Notes: generated by a model from the letters alone, not told the origin. DNA of 22,795 bases from Planctomycetota bacterium (GCA_026692885.1 JAPLNJ010000836.1:1-22795), one strand, 5' to 3'. Positions 15,236 through 22,795 are shown, counted from the stretch's first letter. Numbers and translations are program-made.

Positions 15236-16183
15236 CTACGGTGTTGGCCTGCTTGCGGAGAGCGTGGGCGGGGGCGGGATAAGCGACTTGTCCGCTCGGT
15301 TGTCCTTCCGAGTAATGAAGTCGGCCAACTGCAAGATGGGCGGGCCACACAAGACGATGTAGGCCGGAGGTGCGAGGCAGAAGATGATCGGGAACAACAT
15401 TTTGATGGACAATCTGCTGACGCGTTCTTCAAGTCGTTGCCGGCTAGCCTGACGCACATTGTCCGCGTAGTCCCGCAACGCGATAGCCACGTTGGTCCCC
15501 AGCCGCTCCGTTTGCCCGATGATGGAAGCCAAAGAACGAATGTCCGGCCCCCCGGTTCGCTCGGCAAACTGTCGCAAGGCTTGGGTCATCGACCCGGCTT
15601 CAGCCTGCGCACGGATGATTTCGAATTCCTTGCCAATGTCCGGCTGGCTGGTTCGGATCTCCTCGCAGACCTTTGCCAAGGCTTCGCGGAGCGGCAAACC
15701 GGCCGTGATGCACATGGTCATCGTGTCCAAGGCATCCGGGAGGCCCTGTTGAATGCGATTTACGCGTTCCCGAGCCAGACGCTCGAGGTAGAGACGCGGC
15801 AAGCCATAAAAACAGCCGAAGGCCAGGAGACCGATCACGATAACCACGCTGGTGGCTCGTGGGTCGCCAACCACACCGACGACCGCGCCTAGCGTCAGTG
15901 CGACCACCAACAGCAACGCTCCGTTTCTTGTCGCCAAGTAACGCTGGATTGCGAAACGCTCGTAGTATCCCGCTTGGCGGAGTTCCTTTTCGATGCCGAC
16001 AATCTCACGTTTCGCCTGCGGAATCGAGGCCGCAAGAATTTGGCTCAAAGGGCCTGGAGGGCGGAGCGTTCCCGGGGCCAATAGCGTCTGGTCCGCACCG
16101 CTGCCAAGCAGGGAGTTCAACAAGGCAAACAGACCCGCACAACAGAGCACGAAGATCAAAATCGTTAGTCCATCGACGAACAT
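15236..16183 (-). CDS. tadC: Tad pilus inner-membrane platform protein TadC
   Basis: This 315-residue protein is the second GspF-type platform component of a Tad (type IVb) pilus. It has TM1 near residues 5-25, TM2-TM3 at about 88-128, a T2SSF cytoplasmic domain from about 145 to 255 (GLPDALDTMTMCITAGLPLR, then FAERTGGPDIRSLASIIGQT), and a final TM at about 261-283. The Pro/Ser-rich C-terminal tail is short. It sits next to TadB and CpaF, whose ATPase it helps couple to pilus assembly. It is last in the locus; the gap from tadB holds three tandem repeats. The ribosome-binding site is weak (AAAAGAAC). Confidence 0.9.
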   Translation of the reverse strand: MFVDGLTILIFVLCCAGLFALLNSLLGSGADQTLLAPGTLRPPGPLSQILAASIPQAKREIVGIEKELRQAGYYERFAIQRYLATRNGALLLVVALTLGAVVGVVGDPRATSVVIVIGLLAFGCFYGLPRLYLERLARERVNRIQQGLPDALDTMTMCITAGLPLREALAKVCEEIRTSQPDIGKEFEIIRAQAEAGSMTQALRQFAERTGGPDIRSLASIIGQTERLGTNVAIALRDYADNVRQASRQRLEERVSRLSIKMLFPIIFCLAPPAYIVLCGPPILQLADFITRKDNRADKSLIPPPPTLSASRPTP

Positions 16184-16208
16184 GTTCTTTTCACCACCCG
16201 TCCGACTG

Positions 16209-16305
16209 CACGGCTCAGGAGAGCCATGCTACACCTATATCTACACGGCTCAGGAGAGCCATGCTACACCGACATCTACACGGCTCAGGAGAGCCATGCT
16301 ACACC
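16209..16305. repeat. Three 27-bp tandem repeats between tadB and tadC
   Basis: Identical 27-bp units lie at 16209-16235, 16244-16270 and 16279-16305, with 8-base spacers (TATATCTA, GACATCTA) and a 35-bp period. Each holds a small hairpin, GGCTC-AGGA-GAGCC. The last copy ends 4 bases from the tadB stop (16310-16312). In the polycistronic transcript it would give three identical stem-loops between tadB and tadC. Confidence 0.9.
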
Positions 16306-16309
16306 AGCA

Positions 16310-17224
16310 TCACGCGTCCACCCGCATCAACCTGCTCAACCAGACAATGCCAATAATCTCCAGCATCACGCCGACCGTCAACATGACCCGTCCCGCATTG
16401 TCGTCCAGCAGACGGCGGATATGATCGGGCTGAACAAACAGCAAAATCACGAATAGCAAGGGAGCAGCCGCCGCAATCAACTGGGCGGACAACCGTGCCG
16501 CACTCGTGGTGGATCGCAACTGACGACGGAAGAATCGGCGACTGCGGGTCACCTCAGCCAATCGTTCGAGCGTTAACGCCAAGTTGCCCCCCGTCTGGTG
16601 GTGCACGGCCAGGATCACAGCCAACGTTCGAATACTCAACAGACGGACCCTGGACGACAGCGTCCGCATGGCGGTCGACACGGGCAGTCCGAGTTGCAAC
16701 TGCCGGGAACACCAACGAAACTCGTCCCCCAAAGCGCCCGATGTGTCGCCTGCTACCATCCCGATGGCTTGCTCCAAAGTTCCCCCTGCGTGTATCGCCC
16801 GCGACATCTCATCAATGGCGTCCGGCAATTGCTCGTCGATCTGCCGCAAACGGCGACGACGCCAGAACGAGAAAAAGCCCAGAGGAAGCAGCAACCCCAC
16901 CAGGGTTCCAAGTGCAGCCAGCAAGACGTCATCTCGGACCAACAAGACGATTCCGCCCACCAGCAACGCAGTGGCAGTCATCACCAAGAAAGCCGTGATC
17001 GAAGTCAGCGGAAGCCCGGACTCGATCAAGAGTCGATCGAACTGTTGATCGACTTGCCCGGTGACCGTCGTGGCCGACGCCTGATCCACAACCGTGAGCG
17101 TTCTCCGCAAGCTCGATTCCGCCGGTTCGGCTGCATCGAACCGGCCGCGGAACGCCCATACCACGGCGATCGCGGCCGAGAGCAACGCCAGAAAGATAAC
17201 GATCGTGATTAGCGTCAGTTCCAC
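16310..17224 (-). CDS. tadB: Tad pilus inner-membrane platform protein TadB
   Basis: This 304-residue protein is the first GspF-type platform component. TM1 is at about 5-25, TM2-TM3 at about 78-120, the T2SSF domain at about 130-235 (LPDAIDEMSRAIHAGGTLEQ, then HHQTGGNLALTLERLAEVTR), and C-terminal TMs at about 247-265 and 282-298. The start codon is GTG at 17224; GGGA lies upstream. It begins 19 bases after the cpaF stop, so the two genes are cotranscribed. The TGG-N-L motif HQTGGNL fits TadB better than a generic GspF. Confidence 0.9.
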   Translation of the reverse strand: MELTLITIVIFLALLSAAIAVVWAFRGRFDAAEPAESSLRRTLTVVDQASATTVTGQVDQQFDRLLIESGLPLTSITAFLVMTATALLVGGIVLLVRDDVLLAALGTLVGLLLPLGFFSFWRRRRLRQIDEQLPDAIDEMSRAIHAGGTLEQAIGMVAGDTSGALGDEFRWCSRQLQLGLPVSTAMRTLSSRVRLLSIRTLAVILAVHHQTGGNLALTLERLAEVTRSRRFFRRQLRSTTSAARLSAQLIAAAAPLLFVILLFVQPDHIRRLLDDNAGRVMLTVGVMLEIIGIVWLSRLMRVDA

Positions 17225-17243
17225 AGTTTGTGTCCCGCCGTGA

Positions 17244-18584
17244 TCACGGTTCCTCGCTCTGTTTATCGAACAGGGCGTCCGGTAAATGAATACCCGCCGT
17301 GCTGAAGCGTTTCAAGCACGTCGGCCGATATCCTGTCGCGTAGAAATGGCCTTGAGCGATGCCGTTGGCATCAATCCCCTGCTGCTCGAAGCCAAAGATG
17401 TCCTCCACCACGAACGCATTCTGTTCGACGCCGACGATTTCCGAGATCCGCATCACACGCCGCACTCCGCCCCTGAGTCGCGCCAGGTGGACGATCAGAC
17501 GAATGCCGGCCCCGATATACTGCCGCACGACCGTCACCGGCAAACTGGTATTGCTCATGGCCACCATCATTTCGAGGCGGGCCAGAGTTTCACGGGTGTC
17601 GTTTGCATGAATGGTGCTCAGGGAACCTTCGTGGCCGGTGTTCATCGCCTGCAGCATGTCCAGCGCTTCCGCGCCACGAACTTCGCCGATCAGGATGCGG
17701 TCCGGTCGCATCCGCAAGGCATTTCGCACCAAATCCCGTTGGGTCACCTCGCCCTTGCCCTCCGTGTTCGGCAACCGGGTCTCCAACTGCATGACGTGTC
17801 GGTTCTTGAGCTGCAACTCCACAGAATCCTCAATGGTGATGATCCGTTCCCCATCCGGGATGAAGGCGCTCATCGCGTTCAACATGGTGGTCTTCCCGGA
17901 CCCGGCTCCGCCGGAAATCAGGAAACTGACCCGTGACTCGACCGCGGCGGCGAGGAAGTCAACCATCGCACGTGTCAAGGATCCATTCTGCAACAGGTCC
18001 TGAACGCCCAGGGCCGTGCTTCCAAAACGGCGGATGGACAGACTCGGCCCTCGAACCGCCAACGGCGGCACAATCGCGTTCACACGAGAGCCATCCGGCA
18101 ACCTCGCGTCGACCATTGGGGAAACTTCGTCGACACGCCGTCCGACCCGTGCCGTCAATCGCTGAATGATCCGCATCAAATGTTGATCGTCGGCAAAAAT
18201 CACGTTGGTCCGCTGCAGTTGCCCGCGACGTTCGACATAGACCTCGTGAGCATGATTCACCAAGATATCACTGATCTCGGGGTCCCGAGTCAATGCCTCA
18301 AGCGGCCCCAATCCAAAAATCTCGTGAATCAGTTCCTCGACCATCCGACCGCGGTGTTCGGGACCCAAATCGCCGGCCTGCTGGTTGGTCAACTCCTGTG
18401 CCAGCTGTCGCACCTCGTCAGCAAATCGCTCCTGGCTCACTTCGCCGATGGCGGACAGGTTCAACGAATCGACCAGCCGCTCGTGAATGGCGACCTTGCG
18501 CTGCTGGAACAGTAGCTCCTGCGCGTCGACGCTTTCGGTCGCAGCAGGCAAGTCGAACGTAGCTGCATCACGCAAGGCAATCAT
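17244..18584 (-). CDS. cpaF: Tad assembly ATPase CpaF/TadA
   Basis: This 446-residue hexameric ATPase powers Tad pilus assembly. Motifs are intact: Walker A GGAGSGKTT (225-233), Asp box TIEDSVEL (250-257), Walker B RPDRILIGEVRGAEA (293-307) and His box TGHEGSLSTIHAND (316-329). It has the usual N-terminal helical domain with LDPEISDILVN-like sequence (residues about 97-110). I chose ATG 18584 because AGGA sits 7 bases before it; the frame runs back to an ATG at 18650 without support. tadB and tadC follow, and cpaB precedes across a 198-base repeat-rich gap. Confidence 0.94.
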   Translation of the reverse strand: MIALRDAATFDLPAATESVDAQELLFQQRKVAIHERLVDSLNLSAIGEVSQERFADEVRQLAQELTNQQAGDLGPEHRGRMVEELIHEIFGLGPLEALTRDPEISDILVNHAHEVYVERRGQLQRTNVIFADDQHLMRIIQRLTARVGRRVDEVSPMVDARLPDGSRVNAIVPPLAVRGPSLSIRRFGSTALGVQDLLQNGSLTRAMVDFLAAAVESRVSFLISGGAGSGKTTMLNAMSAFIPDGERIITIEDSVELQLKNRHVMQLETRLPNTEGKGEVTQRDLVRNALRMRPDRILIGEVRGAEALDMLQAMNTGHEGSLSTIHANDTRETLARLEMMVAMSNTSLPVTVVRQYIGAGIRLIVHLARLRGGVRRVMRISEIVGVEQNAFVVEDIFGFEQQGIDANGIAQGHFYATGYRPTCLKRFSTAGIHLPDALFDKQSEEP

Positions 18585-18654
18585 GGTCCTGTCCTGACTC
18601 GAACTGGCGAACAAGGGCTTCCAAGGAGATTGTCCAAGTCCTCGACTCATTTCG

Positions 18655-18758
18655 TTCCGACGCTCTGCGTCGGAATGTAAACTGCGGACGCTCTGCGTCC
18701 TTGGGCAGACGACGCGGAGCGTCGAAACACTTGCGTTCCCACGCGGAGCGTGGGAACG
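18655..18758. repeat. Cluster of four ACGCTCTGCGT palindromes between cpaB and cpaF
   Basis: Palindromes lie at 18655-18675, 18686-18700, 18711-18723 and 18734-18758. All share the core GACGCTCTGCGTC or its reverse form ACGCGGAGCGT; the last has the longer arms CGTTCCCACG and CGTGGGAACG. In the minus-strand operon they separate cpaB from cpaF, so they might attenuate or process the transcript. Confidence 0.85.
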
Positions 18759-18782
18759 AGAGAACGTCCTGCTGGCATCCTG

Positions 18783-21278
18783 TTATCGTGCCGGTACACG
18801 TATAATTGTCCGACCGGGATACTTAATCTTGTCCTTGCACTCCTTGCATTCCTCCGGCGGCTTAGGACCAGCTGCGGGGGTCGGAGCAGCTGCGGGGGTG
18901 GGAGCCATGCTCTGTTCGAACATGAAGGTCTTGCGTCTTCCTCCCATGTAGATGTCCATCGATTTGCTCACAGGCGGCACAGGCTCGGGCGTGGGCACCG
19001 GCTCCGGGATTCCCAGCACCGCAGCCAGCGTGTACTTCGCGGAGGCAGAATCCGCGTTGGCCAAGGCTTTTTCGGATGAAGGCGACTTGCCTTGCTGGGC
19101 CTGCAGCTGAGCCAATTGCTCTTCCCGAGTCTTGATCAACGCCGCGAGTTCTTCCAGACGACGCTGGCGCGAGAAAGTCGCGCCCCGGCGGATGGAGATC
19201 TGTTCGATTTGGCGCAGGGCCTCCTGCTCGATCCGAAGTTCTTCGAGTTCGAGTTTCACGCCATCCAACGCAACCTGCCCTTCATCCGGTCCGGCCGCTG
19301 CCCGCGGCTGACCCGCCTCGCCTTCCGCGACTTCCTTCGGCGAACGCAACAGCAGTGACAACTCACCTCGGCCTTCAATGACTTTCAGCTTGGCCGCTTG
19401 GTCAGGGGTCACCGCAAGCGTGACGCGGACTCCCCTGTCCTGCGTGTCAGGTCCGGACTGCGGGGCGGGATCGGTGGATTGATCCACTGCCAACACCTCG
19501 ACTCCCTCCACCACGGTGAACGTCGTTTCCTTGTAGTCCTTGCGCCCTTCCAATTGGGAAAGGCGGAAGAGCACATCCACGAACGTCCCGGAAACCGCAT
19601 AACCATCGACGAATCCCGACCCCTTCACCAACAGCGTGACGGCCCGTTTTCCCTGCGGCAATTTCTCGACAATCGTCGGCGTGCTTCCCAGTTTCAGCAC
19701 CTCGTCCAGTCGCTGTTGCTCAGGTATGTTGACGGCCAGTTTCAGGTCCCCGCCAAGTTGCGAGACGATTTGCTCTTGTTCAGCGATCAGGCCCTTCAAC
19801 TCAGCGCCACGTCCTTTGTCATCAAACTCCGCACCGATCTTGGCTGCTGCCGCGATGATCTCGTCCAGCGACTTCGCGTCGCGCTGCAACTCTGCCAGAC
19901 GTTCGTTCGCTTCACCAAGTTCCTTCTCAACCGTTTCCCGAGTCTTCTCATCCGATGATCGAATCGCCAACGATAGTTCACCGCGTCCCTCGATGACCTT
20001 CAATTTGGATGCCTGATCAGCTGTCACGGCCAGGGTCACCCGCGCTTCCTGTACCTGCCCCTGTGCACCCGATACAGATTGCGGGATTGGTTCCGTAGAT
20101 TGATCGATGGCCAACACTTCCACCCGATCGACTACGGCGAAGGTCGTCTCCTTATACCCTTTTCGGCCCTCCCCTGAAGGCAGGCGGAACAGCACGTCCA
20201 CAAAGGTGCCAGCCACCGCGAAGCCGTCCACGAATCCAGACCCTTTCACGGCGACCGTCACGGCACGCATCCCTGGAGGCAGCTTCTGCCCAATCCTGGG
20301 CCCGGTCTTGAGCACCTCGGCTAACCGTTGCTGCTCCGGTGGAACCGCCGTATGCTTCAGGTCTTCTTCCAGACGCGCCACGACCTGCTCTTGGCCTGCG
20401 ATGCTCTTCTTCAACTCGTCGACTCGCCCCTTGTCATCGAATTTCAGCCCGGCGTCGGACGCCTCCGAGATGATGCCAGTCAACGACTCCTCGTCTTTGC
20501 GTAGCTTCGCCAGCAGCGTGTTCGATTCCTCAAGTTCGGTCTCAACTGTCTCGCGAGTCCGCTCGCCCGGCGATCGAAGCGCCAAGGATAATTCACCGTT
20601 GCCTTCCAAGACCCTGAGCTGTCCGGCCTGTTCTGGCGTCACCGCCAAAGTGACCTTGATCTGCGATTGATTTGTAGGCGGATCTGTTTTCGTACCGGGG
20701 AACGAAGCCTGCTGGACCGCCAAGACTCTCACCCGATTCAGAATGGTATACGTCACCGGTTGCCGACCTCGGTAATCACCCTCTTTGGTGTTCAGCCGAA
20801 ACAGGACGTCGACATACGTACCGGGTGACGCGAACCCGTCCACAAAGCCCGAGTCACTGACGCCGATCGTCACCGCGCGTAGCCCAGGCTCCAAATCATC
20901 GGCGACCGTCGGCCCCGTACCCTCGGGAAATAGATCCTCCGGCGAGAACGCATCCATCGCCTTAATCGGCCGCTTGAGAATCCGCCCGCCGATGTCAAGG
21001 GGATTTGAGATCCAAGTCGGCGGAAGCTTCTTCTTGGTCAATTCCTCTTTGGTAAGCCTCATCGTACCGATGTCGCCCTTTCGAATCACGCGGTTCACCG
21101 GCAAGTCTGTGGTGGCGACAGGAACTAAGGTGGTCTCAACCTTGGGAACTGGCTTCTCGATAGGCGGCGGAGAATCCGGTCGCTTAAGCAGAAATTGCCG
21201 CGCGAGAAACGCTCCAGAGACGCTGAGCAATATCGCTACGATGCCAGCTACTGCCGTACCGGGATTCAATCGCATCAT
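18783..21278 (-). CDS. cpaB: Giant CpaB/RcpC-like Tad protein with three tandem RcpC domains
   Basis: This 831-residue protein is over twice the usual CpaB length of about 260-350. It has an N-terminal TM anchor (about 9-27) and a SAF-like domain (about 50-115, VATTDLPVNRVIRKGDIGTM). Three repeats of RcpC domain plus coiled coil follow. RcpC-1 is at 129-237, RcpC-2 at 333-441 and RcpC-3 at 540-647, each with SGFVDG(F/Y) and FVDVLFRL-type strings. The coiled coils are at about 240-308, 445-513 and 672-726, with a FDDKGR hinge in the first two. A Pro/Ala-rich tail ends with CKECK (811-815). CpaB normally sits in the periplasm and may gate or align the Tad secretin. An upstream GGAG site supports ATG 21278. 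The frame is intact. Confidence 0.9.
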   Translation of the reverse strand: MMRLNPGTAVAGIVAILLSVSGAFLARQFLLKRPDSPPPIEKPVPKVETTLVPVATTDLPVNRVIRKGDIGTMRLTKEELTKKKLPPTWISNPLDIGGRILKRPIKAMDAFSPEDLFPEGTGPTVADDLEPGLRAVTIGVSDSGFVDGFASPGTYVDVLFRLNTKEGDYRGRQPVTYTILNRVRVLAVQQASFPGTKTDPPTNQSQIKVTLAVTPEQAGQLRVLEGNGELSLALRSPGERTRETVETELEESNTLLAKLRKDEESLTGIISEASDAGLKFDDKGRVDELKKSIAGQEQVVARLEEDLKHTAVPPEQQRLAEVLKTGPRIGQKLPPGMRAVTVAVKGSGFVDGFAVAGTFVDVLFRLPSGEGRKGYKETTFAVVDRVEVLAIDQSTEPIPQSVSGAQGQVQEARVTLAVTADQASKLKVIEGRGELSLAIRSSDEKTRETVEKELGEANERLAELQRDAKSLDEIIAAAAKIGAEFDDKGRGAELKGLIAEQEQIVSQLGGDLKLAVNIPEQQRLDEVLKLGSTPTIVEKLPQGKRAVTLLVKGSGFVDGYAVSGTFVDVLFRLSQLEGRKDYKETTFTVVEGVEVLAVDQSTDPAPQSGPDTQDRGVRVTLAVTPDQAAKLKVIEGRGELSLLLRSPKEVAEGEAGQPRAAAGPDEGQVALDGVKLELEELRIEQEALRQIEQISIRRGATFSRQRRLEELAALIKTREEQLAQLQAQQGKSPSSEKALANADSASAKYTLAAVLGIPEPVPTPEPVPPVSKSMDIYMGGRRKTFMFEQSMAPTPAAAPTPAAGPKPPEECKECKDKIKYPGRTIIRVPAR

Positions 21279-21470
21279 TTGGGTTCTCCATTATCCACTT
21301 GCCGGAGACGTATAGCATTACCGGGCTTGTCTCGCAGTCTAATCGCAGGCATTAGCTACGAAAAGAGGAATTCGAGTGATTGTTTAAACTCTGCCTGTAT
21401 CACTAGAATGGTTTGCGCCGTTACTTCCTCTGTCAACACATTCGGTACAGACGCGAGTTGCGACCGTCTG

Positions 21471-21644
21471 CCCGGATTATTCATACTCCTGTAGGCCGGA
21501 ACAAGCAACCGGAAGCACTGCCGGAACGTCGGTCGCTTCCGGCGCGTGGCGTCTGCACCAAGCGGGTTCTTCCTACGAGCGTCGGTTGCGCCGTTCCGGC
21601 ATGGCCTTGCGCGACCTCGTTCCGGCCTACATGAATAATCCGGG
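21471..21644. repeat. Long-range inverted repeat, GGCCGGAAC family
   Basis: Left arm 21471-21502 (CCCGGATTATTCAT, then GTAGGCCGGAAC) and right arm 21619-21644 (GTTCCGGCCTAC, then ATGAATAATCCGGG) are reverse complements, except for 6 extra bases (ACTCCT) in the left arm. The interior also has smaller inverted CCGGAAC motifs. No gene is visible in the wider gap between flp and cpaB (21279-21870). Confidence 0.75.
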
Positions 21645-21679
21645 GTCTGATTTCGACCCGAGCCGCCAGGAGCCAATCA

Positions 21680-21740
21680 TCGCAACCCGCAACGTCAGCA
21701 AGGAAACACTGCTCGTCGTCGCTGACGCTTCGGGTTGCGA
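21680..21740. repeat. Palindromic repeat, ACCCGAAGCGTCAGCGAGG family, copy 3
   Basis: Arms 21680-21705 and 21718-21740 pair, and the right arm keeps the canonical CTGACGCTTCGGGTTGCGA. It is the most diverged of the three copies in the window. Confidence 0.75.
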
Positions 21741-21790
21741 TTCGATACGTTCCGATCAATGCCTGGTCCGGTTCTATGTCTGCAAATAGA

Positions 21791-21829
21791 AACCGCGAGA
21801 TGACGACGAAACATCGACATCTCGCGGTT
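21791..21829 (-). terminator. Terminator-like hairpin after flp
   Basis: A 12-bp stem (21791-21802 with 21818-21829; AACCGCGAGATG with CATCTCGCGGTT) lies about 40 bases past the flp stop. On the minus strand it is followed by TCTATTTG. It fits a partial terminator that would give abundant flp mRNA with some read-through into cpaB. Confidence 0.65.
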
Positions 21830-21870
21830 CGACTCTGAAAGTCAACAGGAGTAGCGAAAGTGCACCCCTA

Positions 21871-22203
21871 CTAACCGCCACCGCCAGTTGTATTGATGAC
21901 GATCGCACCAACGCCCGCGCCGGTGAGGGGGGTGACAGGGAGATCGCAAAGGTCTCTCCCGTCGGTGAAAGCCGAGCCATTGGTCTTCGCGCCGGAACAG
22001 GTGTTCGAGACGCCGTTGTAAGAATAGGTCTGATCAATCGCCCCGATCGCAGCCGCGACATCGCCCAGTTCCTGGACGAGGGCGTCACGAATGGCGACGT
22101 AGCCCACGATCATTCCGATCACCGCGATGGTGACGATGATCAACAGTTCGCTGGTGATGACAAAACCAGCTTCATCTTGCCACAAAGCATGCAACAGTTT
22201 CAT
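21871..22203 (-). CDS. flp: Flp-like Tad pilin
   Basis: This 110-residue protein has a short charged leader (MKLLHALWQDEAG) and one long hydrophobic helix (about residues 14-40, FVITSELLIIVTIAVIGMIV). This is the layout of a type IVb (Flp) prepilin subunit, and it leads the Tad locus. The Glu that normally lies at mature position 5 is at position 6 here if cleavage is after Gly13. The protein is longer than classical Flp pilins (about 50-75), with a polar C-terminal part holding two cysteines (Cys69, Cys86) and a GGGG end. AGGAAAGG lies about 7 bases before the ATG. A terminator-like hairpin follows, consistent with high pilin dose. Alternative: a planctomycete TadE-like minor pilin. Confidence 0.8.
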   Translation of the reverse strand: MKLLHALWQDEAGFVITSELLIIVTIAVIGMIVGYVAIRDALVQELGDVAAAIGAIDQTYSYNGVSNTCSGAKTNGSAFTDGRDLCDLPVTPLTGAGVGAIVINTTGGGG

Positions 22204-22721
22204 AACAGAACCTTTCCTCTAATACGTGAGTGAATTGACCCGCTGAAGCGACATTCAGCAAAGACACAACAAATTGGCTGGCCAGCCGGAGCGTCAAAGG
22301 TATGCAGCAAACGTGCCAAATGCCGCAGATCCGACACAATCGGATAGAAACCACCAAGATTCGCCGATTTCCCCCATTTCCGCTCGAAGAACGGCCCGCA
22401 GCTTCATCTCAGTCACCCAGCAAATGGCGTGGTTCAGCGCCAACCGTTCGCAACAGTTGGCGCAATGTGTCCACCCTTGACAACACGATTGGAAGCGGCC
22501 TCGATGTCGCGAGTGTGTGGCCTTGATCGTAAGGTTGCGAACTGCCGTCAATGACGGCAACATACCGTGGGCGGTTGGCATTGGCTTGTTTAACCGCGGG
22601 TGGTTAAGGATGGCACAATTCCGGTTGTCGTTTAACCCGGAGCCAACGGCGACGGCCCAATGCCACTTACTTTAGAATTTTTCAGCAAAGGCGTCAGGAT
22701 CGGCACAGATTTTGCTAGCTC
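22204..22721. other. Intergenic region upstream of flp, no convincing gene
   Basis: Neither strand shows a frame with both good start signals and protein-like composition. It probably holds the flp promoter, but I cannot place one: a TTGACG near the left part lacks a -10. A TTGATC-family fragment lies at 22521-22539. A repeat at about 22578-22664 has GGCATTGG and CCAATGCC ends, with TTAACC/GGTTAA and GTTTAACCCGG inside; I recall GTTTAACCCGG as a common planctomycete repeat. Confidence 0.5.
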
Positions 22722-22752
22722 ATGGCAGGTTCTTTCTGAACCTGCCATTTTT
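22722..22752 (+). terminator. Orphan rho-independent terminator on the plus strand
   Basis: An 11-bp perfect stem (22722-22732 with 22738-22748; core GGCAGGTTC/GAACCTGCC) with a 5-base loop TTTCT is followed by TTTTT. This is a textbook intrinsic terminator for a plus-strand transcript, yet no plus-strand gene precedes it in the window. Confidence 0.75.
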
Positions 22753-22795
22753 ACATGATCGAGCCATGATTCTTCCACCGCCCAAGCCCAATGCC

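Noticed and set aside
16209..16305. Possible CRISPR array
   Set aside because: Only three 27-bp units with 8-base similar spacers; real spacers are longer and unique, and no cas gene is present.
21481..21759. Minus-strand ORF of 92 codons
   Set aside because: It runs through two repeat elements and reads the same repeat-derived peptide.
22294..22581. 95-codon minus-strand ORF upstream of flp
   Set aside because: Cys/His-rich low-support sequence, partly over a repeat fragment, with no ribosome-binding site and no recognised domain.
22772..22795. Possible start of a plus-strand gene at the right edge
   Set aside because: Only a few codons are visible and no strong ribosome-binding site precedes the ATG.

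Overview
The window looks like a chromosomal segment of a Planctomycetota bacterium, most likely from the Pirellulales. The evidence is the gene content: a DUF1559 prepilin-like protein with the H-x9-DG tail, a DUF1080 secreted protein, an Uma2-family protein, a secreted sugar-isomerase-like TIM barrel and a planctomycete-style Tad/Flp locus. GC is high and the intergenic gaps are packed with palindromic repeats. There are 17 credible protein genes. I see no tRNA, rRNA, CRISPR array, transposase or phage gene.

Layout. 1-373 is repeat-rich DNA ending in a terminator. 374-1513 (minus) encodes a DUF1559 prepilin-like protein, and 1514-2153 is a repeat field. 2154-3994 (minus) holds a DUF1080 gene followed by an Uma2 gene. 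4090-5097 (minus) encodes a flotillin-like FloA. 5308-9621 (plus) holds hisF, pilT, a degenerate PilB/GspE-like ATPase and a membrane protein. 9807-10952 (minus) is rsgA, and 11027-11245 (plus) is a small membrane protein. 11365-14059 (minus) is a probable operon of a secreted TIM-barrel protein, a MacB/FtsX-type permease and a small unknown protein. 14181-15179 (plus) is an RsmB/NOP2-type RNA methyltransferase. 15236-22203 (minus) is a compact Tad locus with the transcription order flp, cpaB, cpaF, tadB, tadC. 22204-22795 has no convincing gene but carries repeats and an orphan plus-strand terminator.

Two filament systems dominate. PilT (6161-7351) is an intact retraction-type ATPase. The gene after it has the PilB/GspE fold signature but has lost the Walker A lysine and most of the Walker B box, so it is probably a pseudo-ATPase. 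The Tad locus supplies a pilin, an assembly ATPase and two inner-membrane platform proteins. Its CpaB is about 830 residues long because the RcpC domain plus a coiled coil is present three times in tandem. No secretin, prepilin peptidase, TadZ or TadE/F lies in the window.

At least six families of short inverted repeats fill the gaps between genes, some within 20 bases of start or stop codons. Several convergent or tandem gene pairs appear to use them as terminators or spacers.
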